A stretch of DNA of 64,000 nt. Source: Marinobacter sp. S6332. Its GTDB lineage: Bacteria > Pseudomonadota > Gammaproteobacteria > Pseudomonadales > Oleiphilaceae. The DNA is taken from assembly GCF_023016045.1 (NCBI RefSeq), contig NZ_JALKAP010000007.1, positions 179,100 to 243,099 on the forward strand. The letters are read 5' to 3'. Below are positions 38,484 through 48,290 of the stretch, piece after piece; position 1 is the stretch's first letter; each line of letters starts with the position of its first letter. The translations under genes and the position numbers were made by a program. A model generated the notes under the pieces. The model saw nothing but the letters and a program-made list of their open reading frames with translations. It was not told the DNA's origin and made no database searches.

Positions 38484-38984
38484 ATGCCCGACTTACACAA
38501 AGACGATGATTACTGGATGGCTCGGGCTCTTACCTTGGCAGCTCAGGGCGCATCCTTAGGCGAGGTGCCTGTCGGCGCAGTAGTCGTTCGGGATGGTAAG
38601 GAGTTGGGTACAGGCTTTAATTTGCCAATTTCCGGCTGTGACCCTACCGCTCATGCAGAAATATGTGCGCTGCGTGATGCAGCGGCGAGAGTGGGGAATT
38701 ATCGGCTGACAGGGGCCACCCTTTACGTCACTCTAGAGCCCTGCACTATGTGTGTGGGTGCCATTGTACACAGTCGCATTAGCCGGCTTGTTTACGGTGC
38801 GCGCGAACCGAAGGCCGGGGCGGTGGAATCGGCGCGGCGCACATTGGACGAACCTCATTTGAACTGGCAAGTGGACGTTGTGGGTGGCATCCTGCAAGAC
38901 GAGTGCAGTCAGATTATCAGCAACTTTTTTAGCCATCGACGGGCCGAGATCCGGCGGCGTAAACAAAGTTCAGGGAAGGAGTAA
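38484..38984 (+). CDS. tadA: tRNA-specific adenosine deaminase
   Basis: The 166-residue deaminase converts adenosine 34 of tRNA-Arg(ACG) to inosine. The zinc site is complete: H57 and the proton-shuttle E59 in TAHAEICALRDA, then C87 and C90 in LEPCTMCVGAIVHSRI. The C terminus ends in a basic tail (FFSHRRAEIRRRKQ) usual for bacterial TadA. The 151-bp gap upstream contains a weak promoter-like pair (TTGGTT at 38371, AATAAT at 38395). galE follows after 6 bp. Confidence 0.96.
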   Translation: MPDLHKDDDYWMARALTLAAQGASLGEVPVGAVVVRDGKELGTGFNLPISGCDPTAHAEICALRDAAARVGNYRLTGATLYVTLEPCTMCVGAIVHSRISRLVYGAREPKAGAVESARRTLDEPHLNWQVDVVGGILQDECSQIISNFFSHRRAEIRRRKQSSGKE

Positions 38985-38990
38985 TTCTGC

Positions 38991-39986
38991 ATGAGAGTAT
39001 TGGTAACCGGCGGTGCCGGGTATATCGGTAGTCATGTTGTTCGTCAGTTGGCTGAAGCAGGGCACGATATTGTTGTATTCGATAACCTGTCCACTGGTTA
39101 CCGCTGGGCTGTAACGGCTGGGGAATTGGTGGTGGGTGATCTCGCTAACGAAGCAGAGATTGATCAGGTTTTCTCCAATCACGAATTCGAAGCGGTTTTG
39201 CACTTTGCTGCCAACATTGTGGTCCCGGAGTCGGTTGCCAACCCGTTGAAATATTACAGTAACAACACCCGCAATACGCTCAATCTACTTAAAGTTGTCG
39301 ATAAGTATAAAGTGCCCTATATGGTATTTTCTTCAACGGCTGCGGTATACGGAATGCCAGAGCAGACGGTCCTCACAGAAGACCTGCCTCTTGCACCAAT
39401 TAATCCCTACGGCGCATCGAAGATGATGAGCGAGCGGATGATTACCGACTATGCAGCTGCATCTGACCTTAATTACGTTGTGCTGCGTTACTTCAATGTG
39501 GCGGGAGCCAACCCGGATGGTTTGCTCGGGCAGGCGACGCCGGAAGCGACCCACCTAATCAAAGTGGCCTGCGAATGCGCGACCGGGCAGCGGGATGGTA
39601 TGAGCATCTTTGGTACGGACTATGACACCAGCGATGGCACCTGCGTGCGCGATTACATTCATGTGGAAGACCTCGCCAGCGCCCATGTTATGGCGCTGGA
39701 TTATATGGCGGGGGGTGGTCAATCAAAGATTATGAACTGCGGCTATGGCCGCGGATTCACCGTTCGGGAAGTGATTGATGTGGTGCGCGAGCAATCCGGT
39801 GTCGAATTCCCGGTAGTGGAAGCAGGCCGCAGAGCGGGTGACCCTGCCGCATTGATGGCAGATAATGCATTGATTAAAGAGACTCTGGGCTGGCAGCCTG
39901 CCTACGACAATCTGGAAACGATTGTTAGCACTGCGCTGGCCTGGGAAGCGATCTGGCAAAAGAAGAAAGCTACGGCTGGCCAGTAA
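38991..39986 (+). CDS. galE: UDP-glucose 4-epimerase
   Basis: The 331-residue short-chain dehydrogenase-type epimerase interconverts UDP-glucose and UDP-galactose with bound NAD. The Rossmann motif GGAGYIGSH opens the protein, and the catalytic YxxxK is Y140 to K144 in INPYGASKMM, with SSTAAVYG before it. NVAGANPDG and CVRDYIHVEDLA are typical of GalE. ugd follows, so the pair feeds UDP-sugars into surface polysaccharides. Confidence 0.95.
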   Translation: MRVLVTGGAGYIGSHVVRQLAEAGHDIVVFDNLSTGYRWAVTAGELVVGDLANEAEIDQVFSNHEFEAVLHFAANIVVPESVANPLKYYSNNTRNTLNLLKVVDKYKVPYMVFSSTAAVYGMPEQTVLTEDLPLAPINPYGASKMMSERMITDYAAASDLNYVVLRYFNVAGANPDGLLGQATPEATHLIKVACECATGQRDGMSIFGTDYDTSDGTCVRDYIHVEDLASAHVMALDYMAGGGQSKIMNCGYGRGFTVREVIDVVREQSGVEFPVVEAGRRAGDPAALMADNALIKETLGWQPAYDNLETIVSTALAWEAIWQKKKATAGQ

Positions 39987-40023
39987 TAACTTGTTTATAC
40001 ATTAAAATGTCGGGATTTAACGG

Positions 40024-41364
40024 ATGAAAATAACGATTTTTGGTACCGGTTATGTCGGGCTTGTTACCGGAGCCTGTCTGGCCGATGTCGGCCATCACGT
40101 ACTCTGCATGGATGTTGATCAGGCAAAGATCGACAAGCTGAAAAATGGGCAAATTCCCATCTTTGAGCCCGGCCTTGAAGATATTGTAAAGCACACGGTA
40201 GAAGCTGGACGTCTGGCGTTCACCACCGATGTAGAAGAAGCCGTTCAACACGGCACACTCCAGTTTATTGCGGTGGGTACACCACCCGATGAGGATGGCT
40301 CGGCAGATTTGCAGTATGTCACTGCTGTAGCCAAGTCCATCGGTCAGTACATGGACGACTACAAAGTGATTGTGGACAAGTCCACGGTGCCGGTCGGCAC
40401 GGGAGACAAAGTAAAGGCGGCGGTTCGTGGGCAACTTGATAGCCGTGGTTTGGAGCTTGAGTTTGATGTGGTCTCCAACCCCGAGTTTCTCAAAGAAGGC
40501 GCGGCAATCAACGATTTCATGAAGCCGGATCGCATTATTATTGGAACGGACAGCGATAAGGCGGCGGATGTACTTCGGGAAGTGTATTACCCGTTTAACC
40601 GCAACCATGACCGCATGATCTTCATGGATATCCGGTCTGCGGAACTGACTAAGTACGCAGCCAATTCTATGCTGGCTACCAAAATCAGTTTTATGAACGA
40701 GATTGCCAATCTTGCCGAACGTCTAGATGCCGATATTGAAGCGGTGCGTCGCGGCATTGGCTCAGACCCCCGTATCGGCTATCACTTTATTTATCCGGGG
40801 TGTGGCTACGGCGGCTCTTGCTTCCCGAAAGATGTACAGGCTTTGGCCCGCACGGCGAAACAAGTTGGCTACGATGCGCGCTTGCTCAATGCCGTAGAGG
40901 CCGTCAACTATGCTCAAAAACACGTGCTTTTCGATAAGATAAGCCATTATTTTGGTAGAGATCTGAAAGGTAAGGTGGTGGCTATCTGGGGCTTGGCGTT
41001 TAAGCCAAACACCGATGATATGCGTGAAGCATCTGCCAGAACCTTGATGGAAGACCTATGGAAAGCTGGTGCGACCGTTCAGGCGTTTGATCCGGAGGCG
41101 ATGGAAGAGACCCAGCGTATCTATGGCGACCACGAAGGCTTGACGCTTTGCGGCACTAAGGAACAGACGCTTCGTGGTGCGGATGTGCTGACGATCTGTA
41201 CTGAGTGGAAAGAGTTCCGTTCACCGGATTTTGCCGCTATTGCATCAGCTCTGCGCGAGCCTGTTGTGTTTGACGGCAGAAATCTTTACGAGCCCGAAAT
41301 GCTAGAACGTCATGGCTTGATTTACTACGCCATTGGGCGCGGCCGGAATCAATTCCACTCCTAG
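40024..41364 (+). CDS. ugd: UDP-glucose 6-dehydrogenase
   Basis: The 446-residue enzyme oxidises UDP-glucose to UDP-glucuronate with two NAD. Visible are the N-terminal [39 protein letters not shown] and the catalytic C266 in [14 protein letters not shown]-glucuronate is the substrate of the epimerase encoded at 61.3 kb, so the two may act in one pathway. It lies 37 bp after galE. Confidence 0.97.
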   Translation: MKITIFGTGYVGLVTGACLADVGHHVLCMDVDQAKIDKLKNGQIPIFEPGLEDIVKHTVEAGRLAFTTDVEEAVQHGTLQFIAVGTPPDEDGSADLQYVTAVAKSIGQYMDDYKVIVDKSTVPVGTGDKVKAAVRGQLDSRGLELEFDVVSNPEFLKEGAAINDFMKPDRIIIGTDSDKAADVLREVYYPFNRNHDRMIFMDIRSAELTKYAANSMLATKISFMNEIANLAERLDADIEAVRRGIGSDPRIGYHFIYPGCGYGGSCFPKDVQALARTAKQVGYDARLLNAVEAVNYAQKHVLFDKISHYFGRDLKGKVVAIWGLAFKPNTDDMREASARTLMEDLWKAGATVQAFDPEAMEETQRIYGDHEGLTLCGTKEQTLRGADVLTICTEWKEFRSPDFAAIASALREPVVFDGRNLYEPEMLERHGLIYYAIGRGRNQFHS

Positions 41365-41434
41365 TGACAAGGTTTTGAGCGCACCCGACAAGGGGCGCGC
41401 TCGGCCGTCAGTACGTTCGAACAGAGGTGCCACA

Positions 41435-41866
41435 ATGACTCAGGATCAAGATTTCAGCCTCCATGAACGGTTGGCCAAGGACACCATCAGCCTTGGGCGG
41501 AGCAATTTGTGTGAAATCCGGCTGATGAATGATCAAACATGGCCCTGGGTGTTGCTGGTGCCAGCGCTTGCAGACATGCGTGAAATCTACGACCTAAGCC
41601 CGGAGCAGCAGCACCTTCTGCTGCAAGAATCCTCTGCGCTCAGCCGTGGGATGATGGACGTCTTTAGTGGCGACAAGATGAACGTAGCGGCACTCGGGAA
41701 CATGGTTCCCCAGCTACACGTTCACCACATCGTCCGTTTTGAGGGTGATCCTGCTTGGCCAGCCCCGGTTTGGGGTAGGCAGCCGCCTATGCCTTACGAT
41801 GAGGCTCGACTTGCAGAGTTTAAAAAGGCAATGGCACCTGTCCTTTCACAGCTTTGCACTGTTTGA
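41435..41866 (+). CDS. HIT-domain protein
   Basis: I choose the ATG at 41435 (MTQDQDFSL), which has a GAGG ribosome site, over an earlier in-frame start inside ugd; the product is 143 residues. The motif PQLHVHHIVRF keeps the second and third histidines of the HIT triad (Q-x-H-x-H), as in other proteobacterial members of this branch. HIT proteins hydrolyse nucleotide conjugates; the substrate is unknown. It is convergent with fabR. Confidence 0.88.
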   Translation: MTQDQDFSLHERLAKDTISLGRSNLCEIRLMNDQTWPWVLLVPALADMREIYDLSPEQQHLLLQESSALSRGMMDVFSGDKMNVAALGNMVPQLHVHHIVRFEGDPAWPAPVWGRQPPMPYDEARLAEFKKAMAPVLSQLCTV

Positions 41867-41898
41867 AGCGCCTAAATTGCTTCGCTTATTATTGCCAA

Positions 41899-42522
41899 TT
41901 ATCGGATTGATACATGCTTGGCCATCATTTGTGAGCCAATCAGAATCATTCGGAGCTCGGTTTTCAATTTTATTTTTAGCTCCTCCCGCTCTTTCGGCGT
42001 TGCATCCAGAGCCTCCGATCCTTGGTTGAACACCAGTGTAACCATAGCTTCTGCAACTAAGCGGGCGTCCGCCAAAGGTTTGTGTTGTTCATCTGCAAAA
42101 CGTCGAAGGTCGTCGGCAAGCTCTGTTACGAAATGATCAATCTCGGCTTTGATTGCGGTTCGAAAGGGCTTGGACCCGCCGGTACGTTCCCGGAGCATCA
42201 ATCGGAATAAGTTAGCGTTATTGCCAAGATACTCCATAAACGTCTCTACAGAGGTCGATATAGCACTGCCATCCCGGGCAATCCGCTTGCGCGCTTGTCT
42301 CATAAGTTGCCGTAAAGCCACACCGCCTTCATCTACCAATACCAAACCCAATTCATCAAGATCTGCGAAATGGCGATAGAAAGACGTGGGTGCGATTCCA
42401 GCCTCCCGAGCCACTTCACGTAGGCTAAGGCTTCCGAATCCACGGTCCGGACTCAGCTGGGCGAGGGCCGCATCCATAAGTGCGCGCCGGGTGACAAGCT
42501 TCTGCTCGGCTCTGGTTGACAA
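41899..42522 (-). CDS. fabR: TetR-family repressor of unsaturated fatty acid genes, FabR
   Basis: The 207-residue protein closely follows Fab[28 protein letters not shown] in the helix-turn-helix, then [40 protein letters not shown] and [17 protein letters not shown]. FabR senses acyl-CoA/acyl-ACP and represses fabA and fabB-type genes. The start is TTG with GGAG 8 nt upstream. Its target genes are not in this window. It is divergent from aspS. Confidence 0.9.
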   Translation of the reverse strand: MSTRAEQKLVTRRALMDAALAQLSPDRGFGSLSLREVAREAGIAPTSFYRHFADLDELGLVLVDEGGVALRQLMRQARKRIARDGSAISTSVETFMEYLGNNANLFRLMLRERTGGSKPFRTAIKAEIDHFVTELADDLRRFADEQHKPLADARLVAEAMVTLVFNQGSEALDATPKEREELKIKLKTELRMILIGSQMMAKHVSIR

Positions 42523-42641
42523 GGTTGGGGCTCCAGCAATAAGTGAGTGCCGTAGTCTAGCCGTCTGTTACCAATGAGGGAACCCGCTATTGGTTGTCTG
42601 GAGGATCCTCGCGGGTGACTCTTGTCTTGTGGGAAACAAGC

Positions 42642-42670
42642 CTGATTTTCGTGGCCATTATGTTTATAAT
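42642..42670 (+). promoter_or_regulatory. Candidate promoter for aspS
   Basis: A perfect TATAAT (42665-42670) has a weak -35 (CTGATT, 42642-42647) 17 bp upstream. Transcription from here would place the whole hairpin element in an aspS leader of about 220 nt. Confidence 0.45.
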
Positions 42671-42731
42671 AAGCGGCTTTTACAGTATGGTCCTGCCATA
42701 TTTAGCAGGCAAGAACAGAGCTAGCCGCAAG

Positions 42732-42832
42732 CGGGCGTGTGGGGCCTTCCGAAACCGTGCGGAGCCATGGATGGCGGAGCCGAGCGTACACGGATGTATT
42801 CACAGCGTGTTTCGGAAGGCCCCACACGCCCG
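42732..42832. repeat. Large inverted-repeat hairpin element, copy 2
   Basis: Perfect 24-bp inverted arms (42732-42755 and 42809-42832, starting CGGGCGTGTGGGGCC) enclose a 53-nt loop. This copy is in the opposite orientation to the one at 3043-3147. Loops agree at 46 of 53 positions; arms differ at 8 of 24 but always in compensated pairs. A further GCAAG/CTTGC pair (42727-42731 and 42837-42841) extends the stem past a bulge. The tail CAAGTTTTACCAG (42841-42853) follows 8 nt after the arm. Confidence 0.9.
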
Positions 42833-42896
42833 ATTGCTTGCAAGTTTTACCAGACACAAACACTAATCTCAGACACCAGACACTACGGGAACCGGT

Positions 42897-44702
42897 ATGC
42901 GCAGTCATTATTGCGGTGGGATCAACGAATCCCACATTGATCAGGAAGTTACACTTTGCGGATGGGTACATCGCCGCCGGGACCATGGTGGAGTTATCTT
43001 TCTGGACCTGCGCGACCGAGATGGTATTGCGCAAGTCGTTGTAGACCCAGACACCGAGGAAAGCTTTGCCCTCGCGGAAAAAGTGCGTAGCGAGTTTGTG
43101 GTGAAGGTTACCGGGTTGGTTCGCCGCCGGCCTGCTGGAACCGAGAACAGCAACATGTCCACAGGTCAGGTTGAGCTACTCGGTAAAGACGTAACAATTC
43201 TGAACGCCGCTGCAACTCCTCCGTTCCCACTGGATGAGCACGTAGATGTAGGCGAAGACGTACGCCTGCGCTATCGCTTTGTAGACCTGCGCCGCCCGGA
43301 AATGCTCAACCGCCTGCGGTTCCGTTCGCGGGTAACCAGCTACATCCGCAACTACCTCGACAGCAACGGCTTCATGGACGTGGAAACACCGATCCTAACC
43401 CGTGCAACACCTGAAGGTGCCCGTGATTATCTGGTGCCGAGCCGCACCCACGAAGGGGCTTTCTTTGCACTTCCACAATCGCCGCAGCTGTTTAAGCAAA
43501 TGTTGATGGTGTCTGGTGTGGATCGCTACTATCAGATTGCCAAGTGCTTCCGCGATGAAGATTTGCGCGCAGATCGTCAGCCAGAATTTACTCAGGTAGA
43601 TATTGAGGCTTCGTTCATCAGTGAAGAAGATCTCATGAACCTGAATGAAGGCATGATTCGTGCCTTGTTCAAAGATGTCATGAACGTTGAACTGCCGGCC
43701 TTCCCCCGCATGCCATACGCAGAAGCTATGGATCGTTTCGGTAGTGATAAGCCGGATTTGCGCATTCCGCTAGAGCTTCAAGATGTGGGTGACTTGGTTG
43801 CTGGCGTTGATTTCAAGGTGTTTGCTGGGCCTGCGAATGATCCTAAAGGCCGAGTGGCGGCTTTGCGTGTTCCCAAGGGTGGCGAGCTGAGCCGTAAGCA
43901 AATCGATGAGTACACTAAATTTGTCGGCATCTACGGCGCCAAAGGTCTCGCTTACATTAAGGTGAATGAGCTTGCCAAAGGCGTAGAAGGCTTGCAGTCG
44001 CCCATCGTTAAGTTCCTCGGCGATGAAGTTGCCATGTCTGTCATCGAGCGGACCGGAGCTGAAGACGGCGATATCGTCTTCTTCGGTGCCGATAAGACCA
44101 CAGTTGTGAACGAAGCTCTTGGTGCACTACGTATTCGTGTTGGCCACGACTTGAAGATGCTGACCTGCGAATGGGCACCGATGTGGGTAGTCGACTTCCC
44201 CATGTTTGAAGTTCTGCCGGATGGCGGCCTGACCGCGATTCATCACCCGTTCACCGCACCTAGTTGTAGCCCTGAAGAGCTGGCGGCGAACCCGGAAACG
44301 GCTTTGTCTCGTGCCTATGATATGGTTCTTAATGGCACCGAGCTGGGTGGTGGTTCTATTCGTATCCATAGTGACAAGATGCAGCAGGAGGTCTTCCGCA
44401 TTCTTGGTATCAGTGAAGAGGAGTCCCGCGCTAAGTTCGGGTTCCTGCTCGATGCGCTCAAATACGGGTGTCCGCCGCATGGTGGTTTGGCATTCGGTCT
44501 TGACCGTCTGATTATGCTGATGACAGGCTCAAGCTCGATTCGCGATGTAATCGCCTTCCCGAAAACCCAGAGTGCAACCTGTTTGATGACTCAGGCGCCG
44601 GGTGAGGTAGACGAAAAGCAGTTGCGTGAGCTAAATATCCGTCTGCGCAAAAAACCGGCTAAAGCGTCGGGTGAGCAGGCTTCCGAAGCTGACGAGAAGT
44701 AA
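42897..44702 (+). CDS. aspS: Aspartyl-tRNA synthetase
   Basis: The 601-residue class IIb enzyme has the N-terminal anticodon-binding OB-fold ([23 protein letters not shown]), motif 2 ([18 protein letters not shown]), the bacterial GAD insert (about residues 290-410) and motif 3 ([14 protein letters not shown]). Length is standard for bacterial AspRS. The ATG follows ACGGGAACCGGT. Next is ruvC, 13 bp on; yebC, often found between the two, is missing here. Confidence 0.97.
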   Translation: MRSHYCGGINESHIDQEVTLCGWVHRRRDHGGVIFLDLRDRDGIAQVVVDPDTEESFALAEKVRSEFVVKVTGLVRRRPAGTENSNMSTGQVELLGKDVTILNAAATPPFPLDEHVDVGEDVRLRYRFVDLRRPEMLNRLRFRSRVTSYIRNYLDSNGFMDVETPILTRATPEGARDYLVPSRTHEGAFFALPQSPQLFKQMLMVSGVDRYYQIAKCFRDEDLRADRQPEFTQVDIEASFISEEDLMNLNEGMIRALFKDVMNVELPAFPRMPYAEAMDRFGSDKPDLRIPLELQDVGDLVAGVDFKVFAGPANDPKGRVAALRVPKGGELSRKQIDEYTKFVGIYGAKGLAYIKVNELAKGVEGLQSPIVKFLGDEVAMSVIERTGAEDGDIVFFGADKTTVVNEALGALRIRVGHDLKMLTCEWAPMWVVDFPMFEVLPDGGLTAIHHPFTAPSCSPEELAANPETALSRAYDMVLNGTELGGGSIRIHSDKMQQEVFRILGISEEESRAKFGFLLDALKYGCPPHGGLAFGLDRLIMLMTGSSSIRDVIAFPKTQSATCLMTQAPGEVDEKQLRELNIRLRKKPAKASGEQASEADEK

Positions 44703-44715
44703 TTAGGGCATTAAT

Positions 44716-45243
44716 GTGGCGATTATTCTGGGTGTCGACCCCGGCTCAAGGATAACCGGATACGGTATTATCCGAGTCGATGGCCGGCACATAGAATATA
44801 TCGACAGTGGTTGTATCCGCGTGGGCGAAAAGCCCATGGCGGAGCGCCTGAAAATTATTTTCCAAAGCCTCGTGAGCTTGATTGGCGAATACCGACCACA
44901 GGAATTTGCTATTGAGCAGGTTTTTATGGCGCGTAATCCGGACTCTGCGCTCAAGCTCGGACAGGCTAGAGGTGCTGCTATTGTCGGCGCTGCAACCAGC
45001 GGGCTTACGGTGCATGAATACTCTGCACGGCAAGTAAAGCAAGCCGTGGTGGGCAAAGGTGGTGCCGAAAAATCTCAGGTACAGCACATGGTTCAGGTGT
45101 TGCTGTCACTTTCTCGCAAACCTCAGGCTGACGCAGCCGATGCCTTGGCCATCGCGTTGTGCCACGCACACATGAATCAGAGTATTCTTCGAGTGGCCGG
45201 CAGCACGGGTAAGGCGCGAAGTGGGCGTGTGCGACAACAATAA
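44716..45243 (+). CDS. ruvC: Holliday junction resolvase RuvC
   Basis: The 175-residue endonuclease cuts Holliday junctions. The first catalytic aspartate is D8 in [14 protein letters not shown], an acidic residue follows in [23 protein letters not shown], and the C-terminal pair lies in [16 protein letters not shown]. The start is GTG. It is the first of the ruvC-ruvA-ruvB set. Confidence 0.97.
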   Translation: MAIILGVDPGSRITGYGIIRVDGRHIEYIDSGCIRVGEKPMAERLKIIFQSLVSLIGEYRPQEFAIEQVFMARNPDSALKLGQARGAAIVGAATSGLTVHEYSARQVKQAVVGKGGAEKSQVQHMVQVLLSLSRKPQADAADALAIALCHAHMNQSILRVAGSTGKARSGRVRQQ

Positions 45244-45273
45244 ACTGCTCTGCGGAGCGGCAGGAGGCAATCC

Positions 45274-45903
45274 TTGATAGGTCGTATCCGAGGTATTCTG
45301 GTTGAAAAAACACCGGGGCAGGCATTGGTTGAATGCGGCGGCTTGAGTTACGAAGTTGATATCCCTTTCACTACGTTTTATCACCTGCCGGACCCCGAGC
45401 AGGAGGTTACCCTTCATACACATTTCGTGGTTCGTGAGGATGCACAAAGTCTGTTCGGCTTTGCATCTCGGCTGGATCGGGATCTGTTTCGTTTGTTGAT
45501 CAAGGTTAATGGTGTTGGCCCCAGGATGGCTGCCGGTATTCTGTCCGGTCTTGATGCGCAGCAGTTCATTCGTTGTGTGGAGGGGCGGGATATAGCATCT
45601 TTGATAAAACTTCCCGGTGTTGGCAAGAAGACTGCAGAGCGCTTGTTGATAGAAATGACAGACCGAATTAAACAACTGGAGGGGCAGTTTATACCTGCCA
45701 CAGCAGGCATAGACGGTGGTGTCACCGCATCTCCCCAGCTTGCTATTTCCGCTCACAACCCCGCCGATGAAGCAGAGGCAGCGCTTATAGCGCTTGGGTA
45801 TAAACCTCAGGAGGCCGCCCGGGCAATTAGCAAGGTGGCAGAAGAAGGAATGACCAGCGAGGCGCTTATTCGTTTGGCTTTGCGCAACATGATCCCGGCT
45901 TGA
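45274..45903 (+). CDS. ruvA: Holliday junction DNA helicase subunit RuvA
   Basis: The 209-residue protein has the N-terminal OB-fold (MIGRIRGILVEKTPGQALVE), two helix-hairpin-helix motifs (LIKVNGVGPRMAAGIL and LIKLPGVGKKTAERLLIEM) and the C-terminal domain that contacts RuvB. RuvA tetramers hold the junction. The start is TTG after a strong GGAGG ribosome site. A 152-bp gap separates it from ruvB, longer than usual, so ruvB may have its own promoter. Confidence 0.97.
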   Translation: MIGRIRGILVEKTPGQALVECGGLSYEVDIPFTTFYHLPDPEQEVTLHTHFVVREDAQSLFGFASRLDRDLFRLLIKVNGVGPRMAAGILSGLDAQQFIRCVEGRDIASLIKLPGVGKKTAERLLIEMTDRIKQLEGQFIPATAGIDGGVTASPQLAISAHNPADEAEAALIALGYKPQEAARAISKVAEEGMTSEALIRLALRNMIPA

Positions 45904-46055
45904 TGACGCGACTTTGCCTTTTTAGCTTGCTCGGTCGTCTGTATAGCGCCAAACCTGTAGAGAGCGTAACGTGACACGTAGAGGGCTGTTTGTACAATTG
46001 GCTAACTTCAGTCTTCACGTGGCAATTTATTGATTCCCTATAAACGGATAAGTAC

Positions 46056-47093
46056 ATGATCGAATCCGACCGACTGATTTCAGCCCGGGCCGGTGACAAC
46101 GAAGAGGTTCAGGATCGAGCTATCCGGCCAACGTTGCTTTCGGAGTATGTGGGGCAGCCCGCGGTGCGGGAACAGATGGATATTTTTATCTCCGCGGCTC
46201 GTGGTCGCCGGGAAGCCTTGGATCATGTTCTGATTTTTGGGCCTCCGGGGTTGGGTAAAACCACGCTTGCCAATATTGTTGCTAACGAAATGGGTGTGTC
46301 GATAAAGACGACGTCTGGGCCAGTGCTTGAAAAAGCCGGTGATCTTGCGGCCATGCTCACCAACCTGGAAGAGGGTGATGTCCTCTTTATTGATGAGATT
46401 CATCGTCTCAGTGCTGTAGTGGAGGAAATACTGTATCCGGCAATGGAAGACTACCAACTCGATATTATGATCGGCGAGGGGCCAGCGGCTCGTTCGATCA
46501 AGTTGGATTTGCCGCCCTTTACCTTGGTAGGCGCAACCACTCGTGCTGGTCTGCTTACGTCTCCGCTTAGGGATCGATTCGGCATAGTCCAGCGTCTAGA
46601 GTTTTACAATACGGCGGATCTGACACACATTATTGTTCGTTCCGCGCGATTGTCAGGTGTTGATATAGATGAGGACGGTGCATACGAAATAGCGCACCGC
46701 TCAAGAGGGACGCCCCGCATAGCCAATCGCCTGTTGCGGCGGGTGAGAGACTACGCAGAGGTGAGAGCCGATGGCCACATTAACGCTGCCATTGCTGATC
46801 AGGCTCTGAATATGTTGAAGGTGGACAGTCAGGGCTTTGATCACATGGATCGGCGCTTGCTGCTTGCAATGATTGAAAAATTTGATGGCGGGCCCGTGGG
46901 TGTCGAAAGTCTGGCAGCAGCGATCAGTGAAGAGCGCGGAACGATCGAAGACGTTCTTGAGCCTTTCTTGATTCAGCAGGGCTTTATGGTGCGCACGCCT
47001 CGCGGTCGCATGGTGACATCTCATGCGTACCAGCACTTCGGAATTGTACCGAAGGTTTCGGAGGCCCCGAATGCTGAAGGAGGCGGTCTTTGA
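46056..47093 (+). CDS. ruvB: Holliday junction branch-migration ATPase RuvB
   Basis: The 345-residue AAA+ motor has Walker A GPPGLGKT (residues 62-69), Walker [11 protein letters not shown], sensor 1 [19 protein letters not shown] and a winged-helix C terminus with RTPRGRMVT. It drives branch migration with RuvA. It overlaps ybgC by 4 bp, tying recombination genes to the Tol-Pal operon, an arrangement common in pseudomonad-like genomes. Confidence 0.98.
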   Translation: MIESDRLISARAGDNEEVQDRAIRPTLLSEYVGQPAVREQMDIFISAARGRREALDHVLIFGPPGLGKTTLANIVANEMGVSIKTTSGPVLEKAGDLAAMLTNLEEGDVLFIDEIHRLSAVVEEILYPAMEDYQLDIMIGEGPAARSIKLDLPPFTLVGATTRAGLLTSPLRDRFGIVQRLEFYNTADLTHIIVRSARLSGVDIDEDGAYEIAHRSRGTPRIANRLLRRVRDYAEVRADGHINAAIADQALNMLKVDSQGFDHMDRRLLLAMIEKFDGGPVGVESLAAAISEERGTIEDVLEPFLIQQGFMVRTPRGRMVTSHAYQHFGIVPKVSEAPNAEGGGL

Positions 47094-47563
47094 GTGACAG
47101 CCAAGCTTCTGCAAAATTTGAATGGCCAATTCGCGTTTATATTGAAGATACAGACGCTGGCGGCATTGTTTACCATGCGCGTTACCTGCATTTCATGGAG
47201 CGTGCTCGTACCGAGTGGGTTCGAAGCTGCGGAGTTGGTCTTCGGGCTGGGTTGGCTGAAAACATAAGTTATGTAGTGCAGCGGTTGTCCGTTCACTATG
47301 CAGTGCCCGCCGTGCTGGATGATGAGATTACCGTTACTGCAGAGCCTGTGGCCTTCGGGCGCGTTTGGATGGACTTTAGGCAGCAGGTCGTGCGGGCAAG
47401 AGATGGCAAAACACTGTGTGAAGCGAATGTGAGAGTTGCTTGTATAGCCTTAGATAGCGGGCGGCCAAGACGTTTACCTGAAAACATGCGAGACCTGCTG
47501 GCGCAGCATAGCCAGCACCTTCAAAAAGATAACCAAACAAAACACGAAATAACCCAGGAGTAA
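47090..47563 (+). CDS. ybgC: Acyl-CoA thioesterase YbgC (Tol-Pal associated)
   Basis: The 157-residue hot-dog-fold protein has the 4HBT motif [26 protein letters not shown] with the catalytic-type D22. YbgC hydrolyses short acyl-CoA or acyl-ACP and is the usual first gene of the tol-pal operon. The TTG start overlaps the ruvB stop. The AGGAG near its end serves tolQ. Confidence 0.95.
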   Translation: MSDSQASAKFEWPIRVYIEDTDAGGIVYHARYLHFMERARTEWVRSCGVGLRAGLAENISYVVQRLSVHYAVPAVLDDEITVTAEPVAFGRVWMDFRQQVVRARDGKTLCEANVRVACIALDSGRPRRLPENMRDLLAQHSQHLQKDNQTKHEITQE

Positions 47564-47566
47564 GTG

Positions 47567-48256
47567 GTGGATTCGGAACTGTCAGTCTGGAGTCTGATTG
47601 CAAATGCCGGTGTGTTGGTTCAGCTGGTCATGTTGTTACTTGCCGCTGCATCGGTGATGTCCTGGGCGCTTATTTTTCAGCGCCTACAGGTTTTTCGCAA
47701 AGCCCGTCAGGCCCAGTTGGCGTTTGAGGAGCGCTTTTGGTCAGGCATGGACTTGGGGCAGCTCTATCGCGAAGTAAACGCAGAGCCCACGCCTTTCTCC
47801 GGTATGGAAGCTTTGTTCCGGGCCGGGTTTAAAGAATTTTCCAGATTACGTCAGCAAAGCCGTGATGCGGATGCAGTTATGGAGGGCACGCAGCGGGCCA
47901 TGCGGGTAGCTTTCTCCCGTGAGCAGGAACGTTTAGAAACTCATTTGCCCTTCCTTGCAACCGTGGGCTCCACCAGCCCTTATGTCGGTTTGTTTGGAAC
48001 CGTTTGGGGCATCATGAACTCGTTCCGCGGCTTGGCGCAGGTTCAGCAGGCAACACTCGCAACCGTGGCTCCCGGTATCTCGGAAGCGCTGATTGCTACG
48101 GCCATGGGTTTGTTTGCGGCGATTCCAGCTGTTATCGCTTACAACCGCTTCTCAGCGAAGTCAGATGCATTGTTGAAAAATTACGAAACCTTCGCGGAGG
48201 AGTTTTCCAGCATTTTGCATCGTCGTGTTCATAGCGCCGAGAAGGGCGCAGCCTGA
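47567..48256 (+). CDS. tolQ: Tol-Pal system protein TolQ
   Basis: The protein is 229 residues from GTG 47567, which stands 6 nt after AGGAG; the GTG just before it at 47564 is also in frame. Three membrane helices are seen: VWSLIANAGVLVQLVMLLLAAASVMSW split over the N terminus, and two C-terminal helices including VGLFGTVWGIMNSF and ISEALIATAMGLFAAIPAV. TolQ and TolR form the proton-driven motor that pulls the outer membrane inward at division. Confidence 0.96.
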   Translation: MDSELSVWSLIANAGVLVQLVMLLLAAASVMSWALIFQRLQVFRKARQAQLAFEERFWSGMDLGQLYREVNAEPTPFSGMEALFRAGFKEFSRLRQQSRDADAVMEGTQRAMRVAFSREQERLETHLPFLATVGSTSPYVGLFGTVWGIMNSFRGLAQVQQATLATVAPGISEALIATAMGLFAAIPAVIAYNRFSAKSDALLKNYETFAEEFSSILHRRVHSAEKGAA

Positions 48257-48290
48257 TGGTATTTATGGTTAACAAACGGAGCACGCCGCT

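Larger units (their letters stand above)
42523..42896. other. 374-bp intergenic region between fabR and aspS
   Basis: It holds, left to right, the fabR upstream region, a GAGGATCCTC palindrome at about 42601-42610, a TATAAT box (42665-42670) pointing to aspS, the second large hairpin element (42732-42832) with its conserved tail (42841-42853), and the aspS ribosome site. A weak open frame starting at 42594 encodes a hydrophobic stretch but runs into the repeat; I do not call it a gene. Confidence 0.7.

Noticed and set aside
42702..43034. Open frames through the second hairpin element (peptides such as HGWRSRAYTDVF)
   Set aside because: Both strands and several frames are open only because the element lacks stops; the conservation pattern (paired arms, indel-free loop) is that of structure, not of codons.
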